Part shown: piece by piece, positions 28,190 through 36,378 of the stretch
Position numbering within the stretch: the first letter of the stretch is position 1
Layout: every line of letters starts with the position of its first letter
Assembly (NCBI GenBank): GCA_030447955.1
Contig: JAUJNY010000003.1
Span: 126,292-190,291 of the forward strand
Reading direction: 5' to 3'
Origin: Jiangellales bacterium
GTDB lineage: Bacteria > Actinomycetota > Actinomycetes > Jiangellales > Jiangellaceae
DNA: 64,000 nt
Program-made: the position numbers and the translations under genes
Notes under the pieces: model-generated
What the model saw: only the letters and a program-made list of their open reading frames with translations
What the model was told of the DNA's origin: nothing
Database searches by the model: none

Positions 28190-29362
28190 GTGGCACGTCC
28201 CCACGTGCTGGTCGTCGTGCTGGCCGGCGGCGCCGGCGGCCGGTTGGAGCTGTTGACGACCCGCCGGGCAAAGCCGGCGGTGCCGTTCGCCGGCAGCTAC
28301 CGGCTCATCGACGTTCCGCTCAGCAACTGCATGCATTCCGGTCTTTCCGACGTGTGGGTGGTCGAGCAGTACCACGCGGCTTCGTTGGAGCATCACCTCT
28401 CCAACGGCCGGCCCTGGGATCTGGACCGGACGCTCGGGGGCCTGCTCGTGCTGCCACCCCAGCGCGGCGACGACCGGCAAGGTTGGAGCGAGGGCACCGC
28501 GGACGCGCTGTGGCGCAACGCTCCAACGATTCGTGAGTTCGAGGCTGACGCCCTGGTCGTGCTCAGCGCCGACGCGGTGTACCGGATGGACTACGACGCC
28601 CTCGTTGGCGAGCACCTGGCCGCGGGTGCCGTCGCCACCTTGGTGACCACCCGGGTGAGCCCAGGCGACGCTGGTCGGTACGGGGTTGTCGAGGCGGCGG
28701 ATGGTCGCATCACCGGCTACTCGTACAAGCCCGACGATCCGAGCGGCGACCTCGTGAGCAACGAGGTGTTCGTCTTCGACCCCGCGCCGGTGCTCGAAGC
28801 CCTCGACCAGCTCGCTGAGGAGGACGCCGAGGGAGGCCTGCAGGACCTGGGGACCGCATTGCTGCCGCAGCTCGTGGCAGCGGGCGCCGCCCGCGAGCAC
28901 CGCTTCGAGGACTACTGGTCCGACGTGGGCACGGTTGACGCATACCACTCCGCCCACATGGACGTACTGCCACCCGAGCCCGCAATCGACCTCGACGAGG
29001 CGCGTGCCCCCTTTCGTACTCGCAGCGGCTCGCATGGGCCGGTGCACATTAATCGGAGCGCCGAGGTCCACGACTCTCTGCTTGCGCCGGGGTCACGGGT
29101 CGACGGGCGGGTCGAACGCTCGGTCCTCTCGCCCCGGGTCGTGGTCGAGCACGGCGCGGTCGTCCGCGAGAGCGTCCTGCTGCCTGGTGCGGTGATCCGC
29201 AAGGGGGCCCGGGTCATCCGCACCATCGTCGACGACCACGTGGTTGTCGGGGAGGACGCCGAGGTCGGCGGCGAGGGTGAGGTCACGCTGCTCGGGCTCG
29301 CCAAGGAGGTCGCCGCCGGGACGCGGCTCCCGGCAGGGGCCCGGCACCCTGAGGACGAGTGA
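28190..29362 (+). CDS. glgC: Glucose-1-phosphate adenylyltransferase
   Basis: 390 residues from GTG 28190, preceded by GAGGTGAG at 7-base spacing; an upstream in-frame start would lie inside the terminator. VVLAGGAGGRLELLTTRRAK is the nucleotide-binding loop; PAVPFAGSYRLIDVPLSNC, VVEQYHAASLEHHL, EGTADAL, VLSADAVYRMDY and YWSDVGTVDAY follow the GlgC order. The C-terminal third is a left-handed beta helix (hexapeptide-like VHDSLLAPGSRVDGRVERSV). It makes ADP-glucose for glycogen or maltosyl-phosphate pathways in the cytoplasm. No other glg gene lies nearby. Confidence 0.9.
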   Translation: MARPHVLVVVLAGGAGGRLELLTTRRAKPAVPFAGSYRLIDVPLSNCMHSGLSDVWVVEQYHAASLEHHLSNGRPWDLDRTLGGLLVLPPQRGDDRQGWSEGTADALWRNAPTIREFEADALVVLSADAVYRMDYDALVGEHLAAGAVATLVTTRVSPGDAGRYGVVEAADGRITGYSYKPDDPSGDLVSNEVFVFDPAPVLEALDQLAEEDAEGGLQDLGTALLPQLVAAGAAREHRFEDYWSDVGTVDAYHSAHMDVLPPEPAIDLDEARAPFRTRSGSHGPVHINRSAEVHDSLLAPGSRVDGRVERSVLSPRVVVEHGAVVRESVLLPGAVIRKGARVIRTIVDDHVVVGEDAEVGGEGEVTLLGLAKEVAAGTRLPAGARHPEDE

Positions 29363-29408
29363 ACGCATGCTGGCTACCGGACCCCCGCCGCGCTAGCTGG
29401 CCCCAACG

Positions 29409-29473
29409 TGATCGAGTGGACACTCCCGGCCAGAACACGCGGGTGTCACCGTACGGAACTGTCCACTCGATCA
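29409..29473. repeat. Long inverted repeat between convergent genes
   Basis: A perfect 14-bp inverted repeat, TGATCGAGTGGACA (29409-29422) and TGTCCACTCGATCA (29460-29473), with a 37-base spacer, lies between glgC and the convergent DUF3618 gene. It could be a bidirectional terminator or a small dispersed palindromic element. Confidence 0.75.
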
Positions 29474-29494
29474 TGACGTCGGCCGGTTACCGAG

Positions 29495-30133
29495 CTACTG
29501 GCGTTGCTCCTGCACCGTCTGCACGGACTCCCGGGCGCTGCCCTTGACGGACGTTGCCGCACTCTTGCTTTCCTCGGCGACGGTCGAGGCTGCCTCGGTG
29601 GCCCGTGACTTGACCGTCTCCAGCGCCTCCTGGGCAGGCTGCTGCAGCTGCTGGCCCATCTCGCTGGCGACCTGACCGAGCTGCTGAGCGACCGGCTGGG
29701 CCTTTTGCTGAGCGGCCTCCTTGGCCTTGAGCGCCAGCTCCTGCTCGCGGGCGCTCGCCGGCAGCACCGCGCCGGCCAGCCAGCCAGCGCCGAACGCGAT
29801 CAGCCCGGCGGCCAGCGGGCTGCCCTGGGCGCGCTGCGACGCGCTGGACGCCACCCCGCTCGCCGTCGATTTCACCGTTGTCGTGGCGGTGCCAGCAGGC
29901 TGCTGGACTCCCTCCACCGCCGCGGACGAGGTCTGGCTTGCGCTCTCAGTGCCGCTGGACGCGACTCCCATGAGATTCTCCTTCGCCGTCATAATCGAGC
30001 TGCGGGCCCGGTCGACCCTGCGCTGCACTACCCGCGACGGGCTGACCTTCTCGGTCAGGGCGTCGACATCACGGCCGAGCTCCTCCCGGGTGGCCTCGAT
30101 CTCCTGCTTCAGCTCTTCAGGGTCTTTGCCCAT
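29495..30133 (-). CDS. DUF3618 envelope-associated protein
   Basis: 212 residues from ATG 30133, with a GGAGG ribosome-binding site upstream. The N terminus, MGKDPEELKQEIEATREELG followed by RDVDALTEKVSP, is the DUF3618 signature. One membrane helix is at about residue 110 (PLAAGLIAFGAGWLAGAVL), then a long Gln/Ala/Glu-rich helical tail likely to form a coiled coil. It is the third gene of an operon with overlapping ends (25 bases with the holin-like gene). Function unknown; such sets are widespread in actinobacteria. Confidence 0.85.
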   Translation of the reverse strand: MGKDPEELKQEIEATREELGRDVDALTEKVSPSRVVQRRVDRARSSIMTAKENLMGVASSGTESASQTSSAAVEGVQQPAGTATTTVKSTASGVASSASQRAQGSPLAAGLIAFGAGWLAGAVLPASAREQELALKAKEAAQQKAQPVAQQLGQVASEMGQQLQQPAQEALETVKSRATEAASTVAEESKSAATSVKGSARESVQTVQEQRQ

Positions 30134-30594
30134 TCGGCGTCCTCCTTCAGGGTTTCCACGGTCTTCTCGGGGACCGGGTTGACGGATCGCATCTCGGCGC
30201 GCCCCTTGAAGAAGAGGACAGCGGCAACGATGGCCCACAGCACGGCGACGATGAGGGCCGCGAAGAACAGGTGCATGATCTCGCCGAGTGCCCACATGAT
30301 GGCCAGCGAGAAGAACAGCGCCAACATCCAGCCCGCAAAGCCCGCACCACCCAGGAACCCGGCACCCTTGCCGGCCTTGACGGCCTCCTGCCGCAGCTCC
30401 GCCTTGGCCAGCTCAAGCTCCTGGCGCATCAACGTGGACAGGGTGCGCGTCACGTCGCTGACGAGCTCACCGACCGGACGCTGGTCCTCGACGGGTGTCG
30501 CGGCGTACGCCCCATGAGCCCCCGTCTCCCCCGCGTACGTCCCCGGGGGACCGCTGTCCGCCGCGTACGCGCCGTGCGACACGTTGTCCGTCAC
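30109..30594 (-). CDS. Actinobacterial holin-superfamily (phage_holin_3_6-like) protein
   Basis: 161 residues. An Ala/Gly/Tyr-rich N terminus, then PVGELVSDVTRTLSTLMRQE and LELAKAELRQEAVKAGKGAG leading into two adjacent membrane helices (FAGWMLALFFSLAIMWALG; LFFAALIVAVLWAIVAAVLFF) and a charged C terminus. This is the layout of the PF07332 family, which despite its name is generally chromosomal and not a lysis protein. GTG/ATG overlap with the upstream gene at 30591-30594. Confidence 0.85.
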   Translation of the reverse strand: MTDNVSHGAYAADSGPPGTYAGETGAHGAYAATPVEDQRPVGELVSDVTRTLSTLMRQELELAKAELRQEAVKAGKGAGFLGGAGFAGWMLALFFSLAIMWALGEIMHLFFAALIVAVLWAIVAAVLFFKGRAEMRSVNPVPEKTVETLKEDAEWAKTLKS

Positions 30595-31415
30595 AGGTCA
30601 CCGGTCCTGGACGACGGCCCGTACGAGCCGTAGGTGCGGTCCCGCTCGTCTCCCGGGGGAGGCAGGTCCGGGTCGGTGGTGAGCTCTGTCGGCTCGACCC
30701 GGCTGGTCTCGACCTGGCTGGTCTCGTACCGCGTCGTCTCGTACTGAGTCTCGACCGGCATGGGGTCGGTGAGCACGTCATAGCCCGGCTGCACCGGCAC
30801 CTCGTCGACCTCAACCGAGGTGAGCACGGTGGGCTCGACGTCCGTCACGGGTACAGCGACGGGTGCAGGCTCCAGCTGCCCGCTCTGCCGGCTTCCCGAC
30901 GCCGCCCCCCGGACGATGCGGCCGGCGATGAACCCGACGACGCCGGCCCCCGTCAAGAATGCTGCCGGGCGCTGCCGGGCGACGCCGCGGGCCTCCTCGA
31001 GCAGGTCGCTCGGCTGGCGTTGCTCAAGGTAGGTCGCCAACTGACCGCTGCGGTCCGCCGCCTGGCGGGCGAGCTGGGTCGCCACCCCCGACTGGCCGCT
31101 GTTGTCGGCCAGCTGGGAGAGCTCGGCGCTGAGGGTCCGGATGGCTTCGACGACGCGGTCCCGTTGGGTGACCGCCTGGTCCTGAGCCTGCGTCTTAGCC
31201 TGCGTGACGAGCTCGCGGGCCTGCTGCGCCGCGTCCGAGGTCACCGCCTTGGCCTCCTGGACAGCCGTGCTGCTGACCCCCTTGGCTGCGCCAGCTGCCT
31301 CCTGCCCGACTTGACTGGCCTGTTCCTTGGCCGTGTCCGTCGTGGACGTGCCCGTCCCTGATGTCTCCATCGGAGCACTGCTCCCCGACGGATATGGATC
31401 GTTGTACGAAGTCAT
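30591..31415 (-). CDS. Amphipathic helical protein with one membrane segment
   Basis: 274 residues from ATG 31415, preceded by AGGGAGGAAGG. The first 180 residues are Ala/Gln/Glu/Thr-rich heptad-like helix (for example AAQQARELVTQAKTQAQDQA), resembling late-embryogenesis or apolipophorin-like proteins; ending in PAAFLTGAGVVGFIAGRIVRG, a Gly-zipper membrane segment. The C-terminal 100 residues are acidic and contain four YET/VET repeats (TQYETTRYETSQVETSRVE). First gene of the operon with the holin-like and DUF3618 proteins. Confidence 0.8.
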   Translation of the reverse strand: MTSYNDPYPSGSSAPMETSGTGTSTTDTAKEQASQVGQEAAGAAKGVSSTAVQEAKAVTSDAAQQARELVTQAKTQAQDQAVTQRDRVVEAIRTLSAELSQLADNSGQSGVATQLARQAADRSGQLATYLEQRQPSDLLEEARGVARQRPAAFLTGAGVVGFIAGRIVRGAASGSRQSGQLEPAPVAVPVTDVEPTVLTSVEVDEVPVQPGYDVLTDPMPVETQYETTRYETSQVETSRVEPTELTTDPDLPPPGDERDRTYGSYGPSSRTGDL

Positions 31416-31558
31416 GCCTTCCTCCCTTGAGTGGGGCGTGTGCCCCGCCCCTGGAGGGCATACCCACCCAGGCGCGCCTCCACCGTATCGGTGACATTCG
31501 GCCATCACGCCGTTGGCCGGGAAGCGGGCGTTCATTGAGCGAAGCGGCGCTTTCGACA

Positions 31559-32575
31559 TCACGACAAGTTCGGGCGCGCCCTGTGGGGCCATGCCGTCAG
31601 GTCGTTGAGGGTTCCGCGCAACGCGTCCCATGACCAGGCGGTGTCCGCCGTCGTGTCGGGGGTTTTTTGCAGCAGTTCCACGAAAACGGCAAGGTCGGCC
31701 AGCGACCACGCCAGGTCGTACCGGGTTAGCAGATCGCGACTCAGCGGTCGGCCGCTCTGGGCGGTGTACTCGGCGGCCGCCAGTCCACCGGTACGGGCGT
31801 CGAGCAGCCACAGGTCCCGCTCCGAGGGTGCTAGCAAGGCGGTGTCCCAGTCGACCAGCGCCATCCCGTCCGAGGTGCGGATCAGGTTGCCCGGGTGCGG
31901 CTCGCCGTGGGTGAGGACCATCCGGTTTGCCGACGGCCCTGCGACCGCCACCAGCCGGTCGTGCTCGCGTAGCACGCGCGTCACGTCGTCCCTGTGGCGG
32001 GCCAGCAGCGACCGAAGGCGCTCACCGTAAGGGCCGGGCCAGCCGTCGGTGGTGGCGAGATCGCAGAGCACTGCCTCGAGCCCGGCTCGACCGGGGAGCG
32101 CGAACGTCTCCACACCGACAGAGGCGCGGAAATCCGCTTCGTGTCGCACGTCGTGCAGCGAGCACAGCAATCCGATCAGCTCTGCCGCGTCGTCCGGTGA
32201 GAGCGAGTCGTTGAAGTTGCCCGACTCGCCGGCCACATGCGGATACAGAGCGAGCGCGTATCTCCCGTACAGCGGGCAAAGAACATCGCCATCCGGCGTG
32301 CGCACTGGCGCCACGACGAAGGAAAGGCCGGCGGCTCGGGCCTCGGCGGCCACGTTGAGTGCAGCGGCCAGGTGGTCGAAGGACGCCCGGGGATCTTGCT
32401 CGTCGAGTACGTCGACCGAAGCGAACCATAGTCCGCCCGCCGCATCTTCGACCGTCCAGTGATGGCTGCCGTAACCCACGGGCTCATACACCACTGTCGT
32501 CGACGGCAGGTTCCACCCATCGGACACGGCCACCGCGACGACGGAGTCTGAAAGGTCGCCCGGCCTGGTCTGCAT
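31559..32575 (-). CDS. APH-fold phosphotransferase
   Basis: 338 residues with the aminoglycoside/choline kinase fold. The catalytic loop reads LTHGEPHPGNLIR: the Brenner H-x-D motif has Glu in place of Asp, and Asn is kept. VDWDTALLAPSERDLW is the metal-binding block. The N-terminal lobe (GYGSHHWTVEDAAGGLWFAS) matches spectinomycin-phosphotransferase-like proteins. It may phosphorylate a small aminocyclitol or a metabolite; no resistance claim is supported. Actinobacterial relatives with HGEPHPGN exist in my memory, so the change may be family-specific. Confidence 0.8.
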   Translation of the reverse strand: MQTRPGDLSDSVVAVAVSDGWNLPSTTVVYEPVGYGSHHWTVEDAAGGLWFASVDVLDEQDPRASFDHLAAALNVAAEARAAGLSFVVAPVRTPDGDVLCPLYGRYALALYPHVAGESGNFNDSLSPDDAAELIGLLCSLHDVRHEADFRASVGVETFALPGRAGLEAVLCDLATTDGWPGPYGERLRSLLARHRDDVTRVLREHDRLVAVAGPSANRMVLTHGEPHPGNLIRTSDGMALVDWDTALLAPSERDLWLLDARTGGLAAAEYTAQSGRPLSRDLLTRYDLAWSLADLAVFVELLQKTPDTTADTAWSWDALRGTLNDLTAWPHRARPNLS

Positions 32576-32639
32576 GATTTCGACGCTAGACGACCAGTTC
32601 CGCCGCTCCCGCGCCGGGTAAGCGTGTCAAAATCGAGCC

Positions 32640-33071
32640 CTGTCTCGAGCTCAGGAGATCACCGTAGTGCCTCGAGCCCCCGCCCAGGCCGTCTCCGTAA
32701 TGCTGGTGATGAGCACGTGTACCGCCCCGGTCAACGACGACGCTGGTGCTGCCAGACGCCGAGGGCCTGCCGGAGGGCCCCGAGCCGCGGATACCGCCTC
32801 CTGCGGTGCTGGGATCGAGGAGCCGTACGTCCTGGGGTGGACGGCAGTGATGGCGGGCTGAGGCTCGGGTATGTCGCCGTCGACGACCCCGCCATCGAGA
32901 CGGCCGCTGGCGTTGGTGTCGGGGACATGCTCGGGGACGTCCGGGAGGCGTACGGAGATCGCGCGGGTATCCCCGAGCCGGCAACTCATCTACCGGGTTG
33001 TCGCCGGCACCGAGGACTGCGTGCGCAACGTGGTGATCACCAGCGGAAGCGACGACCGGCTCTGTTGCTGA
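32640..33071 (+). pseudogene. Decayed small lipoprotein-like gene
   Basis: Three frames each contribute plausible protein pieces in order. From GTG 32667: a signal-like VSVMLVMSTCTAP segment. A middle frame: GLRLGYVAVDDPAIETAAGV and GVGDMLGDVREAYGD. A third frame: SRQLIYRVVAGTEDCVRNVV, ending at 33071. GVGDMLGDVREAYGD resembles the repeated GxxVGDTxxEVxxAYG motif of small secreted actinobacterial proteins. I read it as a frameshifted remnant, or sequencing errors. Confidence 0.45.
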
Positions 33072-33072
33072 C

Positions 33073-33138
33073 GACATCGCAGCCGGTGAGGACCGACATC
33101 GCAGCCGGAGAGGACCGACATCGCAGCCAGTGAGGACC
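33073..33138. repeat. Three tandem 22-bp repeats
   Basis: Units at 33073-33094, 33095-33116 and 33117-33138, each gacatcgcagcc plus a ten-base variable half ending gaggacc; one or two mismatches between units. Twenty-two bases is two helical turns and not a multiple of three, so a protein-binding array is more likely than coding repeats. It lies about 60 bases before the truncated antiporter ORF. Confidence 0.85.
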
Positions 33139-33195
33139 GCCCGTCATGATTGCGTGAGCCTTGGCTTCTCCTCGACGGCTTGGGATGTGCTGCCG

Positions 33196-33612
33196 ATGGA
33201 CCCCCTGCGCCTGGTCTACGCCTTGGTGGGCGGGCTTTCGGTGCTGCTGGCGTTCTGGTCGAGCCGGATGCGAGACCTGCCGGTCAGCCAGCTGGGCTGG
33301 GCGGCCGTCGGCTTCGCCGGCGCGGTGCTGCTGTTCCGCCGAATCCCGGTGCTACTGCTGCTGCGCCGACCGTTGTGGCTGGCCTTGCGGGATGCGGTGT
33401 TCCTCGGCTGGTTTGGCCCCATCGGCGTCAACGCCGTGTTCTACCTCACCCACGCCGAAGAGCAGGACGCCCGGGAGCGGCTGTGGGCGGCCGGCAGCCT
33501 CGTCGTTGCGGTCAGCACGCTCGTGCACGGGATCTCCTCCGCACCGGGACGGCGCGCCTACGGCCGGGCAGCGCGGCGCCCGGGCGCCTCCGTACCGCTG
33601 GCGCCGGGGTAA
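33196..33612 (+). pseudogene. Internally deleted NhaP-type cation:proton antiporter remnant
   Basis: 138 residues from ATG 33196. The first 35 residues resemble an antiporter N terminus (LVYALVGGLSVLLAFWSSRM, RDLPVSQ). The rest is recognisably the C-terminal end: RIPVLLLLRRPLWLALRDAV, FLGWFGPIGVNAVFYLTHAE, WAAGSLVVAVSTLVHGISSA and PGRRAYGR. A full antiporter has about 12 helices; the central 8 or so are missing. The frame is intact, so a short product could be made. It stands directly before a full-length antiporter. Confidence 0.6.
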
Positions 33613-33617
33613 TCCCG

Positions 33618-34892
33618 ATGACCCTTCTTCTCGCCTTCAGCGTGGTCCTGCTGGTCGGTGTATTGATCTCCGGGTTGGCGCATCGCAGCGTGCTGTCCAC
33701 CGCGGTGCTGTTCCTGTTAGCCGGCTTCGTGCTGGGAGAAGGGGTAACCGGGGTGGTACGGCTGCGCCCCGGTGACGAGCTCGTCACAGTGCTCGCCGAG
33801 CTTGCGCTGTTCTCCGTCCTCTTCACTGACGGCCAGCGGGTGGGGTTACGAGACCTCGCTACCGCCTGGCGGCTGCCGGGACGGGCACTGCTGCTGGGAA
33901 TGCCGCTGACGTTTGTCATCACCGCCGGCCTCGGGGCCGCCGTGGCCGGGTTGCCCTGGCCGGAGGCGCTGCTCGTAGCCGCCGTTCTCGCGCCGACCGA
34001 CCCGGTGTTCGCGGCCGCGATCGTCGGGCGTGAGGAGGTGCCGGGCCGGCTGCGGCACCTCCTCAATGTGGAGTCCGGGCTCAACGACGGTCTCGCGTTG
34101 CCCGTGGTGCTGGTGCTCCTCGCTGTCGTCGGTGGTCCGGACGTCGAGTACGCCGCCCTCGCCGGTGAGCTCGGGCTCGGGCTGGTGATAGGTGTCGCCG
34201 TCCCGCTGGTCGCGGTGGCGCTGCTGCGCAGCCGTTTCACCGCCACGACCTCGACGTACGAGTCGCTGACCTCGGTCGCGGTCGGCTTGATCGTGCTATC
34301 GCTGGCCGAGCTCACCCACGCCAACCTCTTCCTCGCCGCCTTCGCGGCAGGGATCACCGTCGCGACGCTGGCACCGGAGCTGCGCGACTCGTTCCACGAG
34401 TTCGGCGAGCTCGTCACTGAGCTGCTGAAGCTGCTTGCGATCCTCGTCTTCGGAGCGCTGATCTCGCCCGTGTTCCTCGGCGAGATTCCCGCATTGGGTT
34501 ACCTGTTCGCGGTGCTGTCCCTGGTGGTGGCCCGGCCGGTCGCGATCGCCTTGTCGTTCCTCGGCAGCCACCTACCGTGGCAGGAACAGGCGGCGGTGGC
34601 CTGGTTCGGCCCGAAGGGCTTCGCGTCCGTGGTCTACGGCCTGATCGTGCTCGACAGCGGCGCGCAGCGGGCCGACGAGATGTTCCACCTCGTCGCGCTC
34701 GCGGTCGTGCTGTCGATCCTCGCCCACTCCTCCAGCGATGTCCCGATCGCGCACTACTTCGCTCGACGACGGGGCCGCGAGCGCCGACTGGACGATGACC
34801 GCGCCACGTTGGAAAGCGACGACCTGCCCGCCGCGTCGTTCACCGGGCTGCCGGCCGGTGAACACGAAGTGCGAAGGGAACAGAGGCGCTGA
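33618..34892 (+). CDS. Cation:proton antiporter, NhaP/CPA1 type
   Basis: 424 residues with about 12 membrane helices. Motifs: LVAAVLAPTDPVFAAAIVGR (the ion-binding ND/TDP region), RLRHLLNVESGLNDGLALPV (the conserved ESGLNDG block) and AWFGPKGFASVVYGLIV late in the protein. It exchanges Na+/K+ for protons across the membrane. Start ATG 33618 lies five bases after the deleted antiporter's stop, so the two share a transcript. The last 35 residues are hydrophilic. Confidence 0.93.
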   Translation: MTLLLAFSVVLLVGVLISGLAHRSVLSTAVLFLLAGFVLGEGVTGVVRLRPGDELVTVLAELALFSVLFTDGQRVGLRDLATAWRLPGRALLLGMPLTFVITAGLGAAVAGLPWPEALLVAAVLAPTDPVFAAAIVGREEVPGRLRHLLNVESGLNDGLALPVVLVLLAVVGGPDVEYAALAGELGLGLVIGVAVPLVAVALLRSRFTATTSTYESLTSVAVGLIVLSLAELTHANLFLAAFAAGITVATLAPELRDSFHEFGELVTELLKLLAILVFGALISPVFLGEIPALGYLFAVLSLVVARPVAIALSFLGSHLPWQEQAAVAWFGPKGFASVVYGLIVLDSGAQRADEMFHLVALAVVLSILAHSSSDVPIAHYFARRRGRERRLDDDRATLESDDLPAASFTGLPAGEHEVRREQRR

Positions 34893-34998
34893 AGGGGCGT
34901 CAACCAACGCTGCGGCGCCCCGTACGGTTGAGCGCGATGGTGCCGACTCGACCACGCCCACCGCGTCCAGGAAGCCGCCGCCGTGGGAGCGGGCCAGG

Positions 34999-36378
34999 AT
35001 GCCCGGAATGTGGCGTCCGGTCCGGTCGGCGATGAGCCGCTGGGGGCGCCTACGGCAGAGCTTTTGGTTCCTGCCGGCCATGCTCTGCGGCCTGGCCGTT
35101 GTCCTGGCCGAGACGTTGATCTTCCTTGACCGTCAGCTGAGCGACGTCGATCTGGGACCTCTCGGCTTGCTCATCACGCGAGTCGGCGAGTCCGGGAGCC
35201 GAGACCTGCTCGGCGCCGTCGCCGGTTCGATGCTCACGGTGGCCTCCACCACGTTCTCGATCACCATCGCCGTACTGGCCCTGTCGTCCTCCACATACGG
35301 CCCGCGGCTGGTCCGCAACTTCATGGCCGACCGCGGGAACCAGTTCGTGCTCGGGGTCTTAGTCGCGACGTTCCTGTACAGCCTGCTGGTGCTGCGCTCG
35401 ATCCGGGTCCTGGACGAGGGCAGCACCGACTACTTCGTCCCTCACCTCGCCGTCAACGTGGCGGTGCTCCTTGCGGTGCTGTCGATCGGTGCGCTGGTCT
35501 ACTTCATTCACCACATCAGCGACTCGGTCCAGGTTTGGACGCTGGCCCGGGAGGTCCGCACCGACTTACTCGCCGCGGTCGACCGGCTCTACCCGGAAAA
35601 GATCGGCTGGGACTCCCGGGACGTCGCGAACGGGGAGGCCCCGAGAGACGTCCCGGCCAGCCTCGACATCGACGGTGTCCCCGTCCCGTCGCAGGCGACC
35701 GGGTACGTCCAGGGTGTCGGCCACGAGGACCTGCTCGCGCTCGCTCACAAGCATGACCTGGTGGTGTCGCTACGCGTCCGGCCCGGCAGCCACACGATCG
35801 ACGGCGCCACGTTGGCCGTCGCCTGGGGACGATGCCACCCGGACGACGACGTGCTGGCAGAGATCGGCCGGGCCGTCCGGATCGGAAAGGCACGCACTCC
35901 GGACGAGGACGTGGAGTTCTCGGTCTTGGTGCTGGAGGAGATGGCCGTCCGGGCGCTCTCCCCCAGCACCAACGACCCGTACACCGCCATCAACGCCCTC
36001 GACGATCTGTCGGCCGGGTTGGTGCTCCTCGCCGGCCGCCGCACGCCCTCCCCCTACCGGTACGACCGACAGGGACACCTGCGAGTGGTTGCGCCCACGG
36101 TCGTGCTGACCGACCTGATGGACCACGTGCTCGACGCCATGCGCCAGTACGCGGTTGAGCACCCCAGCGTGTTGCATCGCACCCTCGAGCTGGTGGAGCA
36201 GGTCGGCGCCGCAACCGGGCAGCCGGCGGCGCGTGCCCGGATGGATACACAAGTCCAGCGGCTGGTCGAGGCCTTCGCGCTCAGCTCACCCCAGAGCTGC
36301 GACGCAGAAGAACTGAGCCGGCACGCCGATCGGGTTCGCCGGTCACTCGCCGGCCCTGTCCTGCGAGGTCACCCGTAG
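34999..36378 (+). CDS. DUF2254 membrane protein
   Basis: 459 residues from ATG 34999 (ATG 35008 and 35032 are close alternatives). Four membrane helices: FWFLPAMLCGLAVVLAETLI, LLGAVAGSMLTVASTTFSIT, FVLGVLVATFLYSLLVLRSI and VAVLLAVLSIGALVYFIHHI. SSSTYGPRLVRNFMADRGNQ is the DUF2254 signature. The C-terminal 250 residues are cytoplasmic, with LEEMAVRALSPSTNDPYTAI. Function unknown. Its 3' end overlaps the convergent MscS-type gene by 36 bases. Confidence 0.88.
   Translation: MPGMWRPVRSAMSRWGRLRQSFWFLPAMLCGLAVVLAETLIFLDRQLSDVDLGPLGLLITRVGESGSRDLLGAVAGSMLTVASTTFSITIAVLALSSSTYGPRLVRNFMADRGNQFVLGVLVATFLYSLLVLRSIRVLDEGSTDYFVPHLAVNVAVLLAVLSIGALVYFIHHISDSVQVWTLAREVRTDLLAAVDRLYPEKIGWDSRDVANGEAPRDVPASLDIDGVPVPSQATGYVQGVGHEDLLALAHKHDLVVSLRVRPGSHTIDGATLAVAWGRCHPDDDVLAEIGRAVRIGKARTPDEDVEFSVLVLEEMAVRALSPSTNDPYTAINALDDLSAGLVLLAGRRTPSPYRYDRQGHLRVVAPTVVLTDLMDHVLDAMRQYAVEHPSVLHRTLELVEQVGAATGQPAARARMDTQVQRLVEAFALSSPQSCDAEELSRHADRVRRSLAGPVLRGHP

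Noticed and set aside
30109-30594. Phage lysis holin
   Set aside because: The family name is misleading; operon context with DUF3618 and no other phage genes indicates a chromosomal envelope protein.
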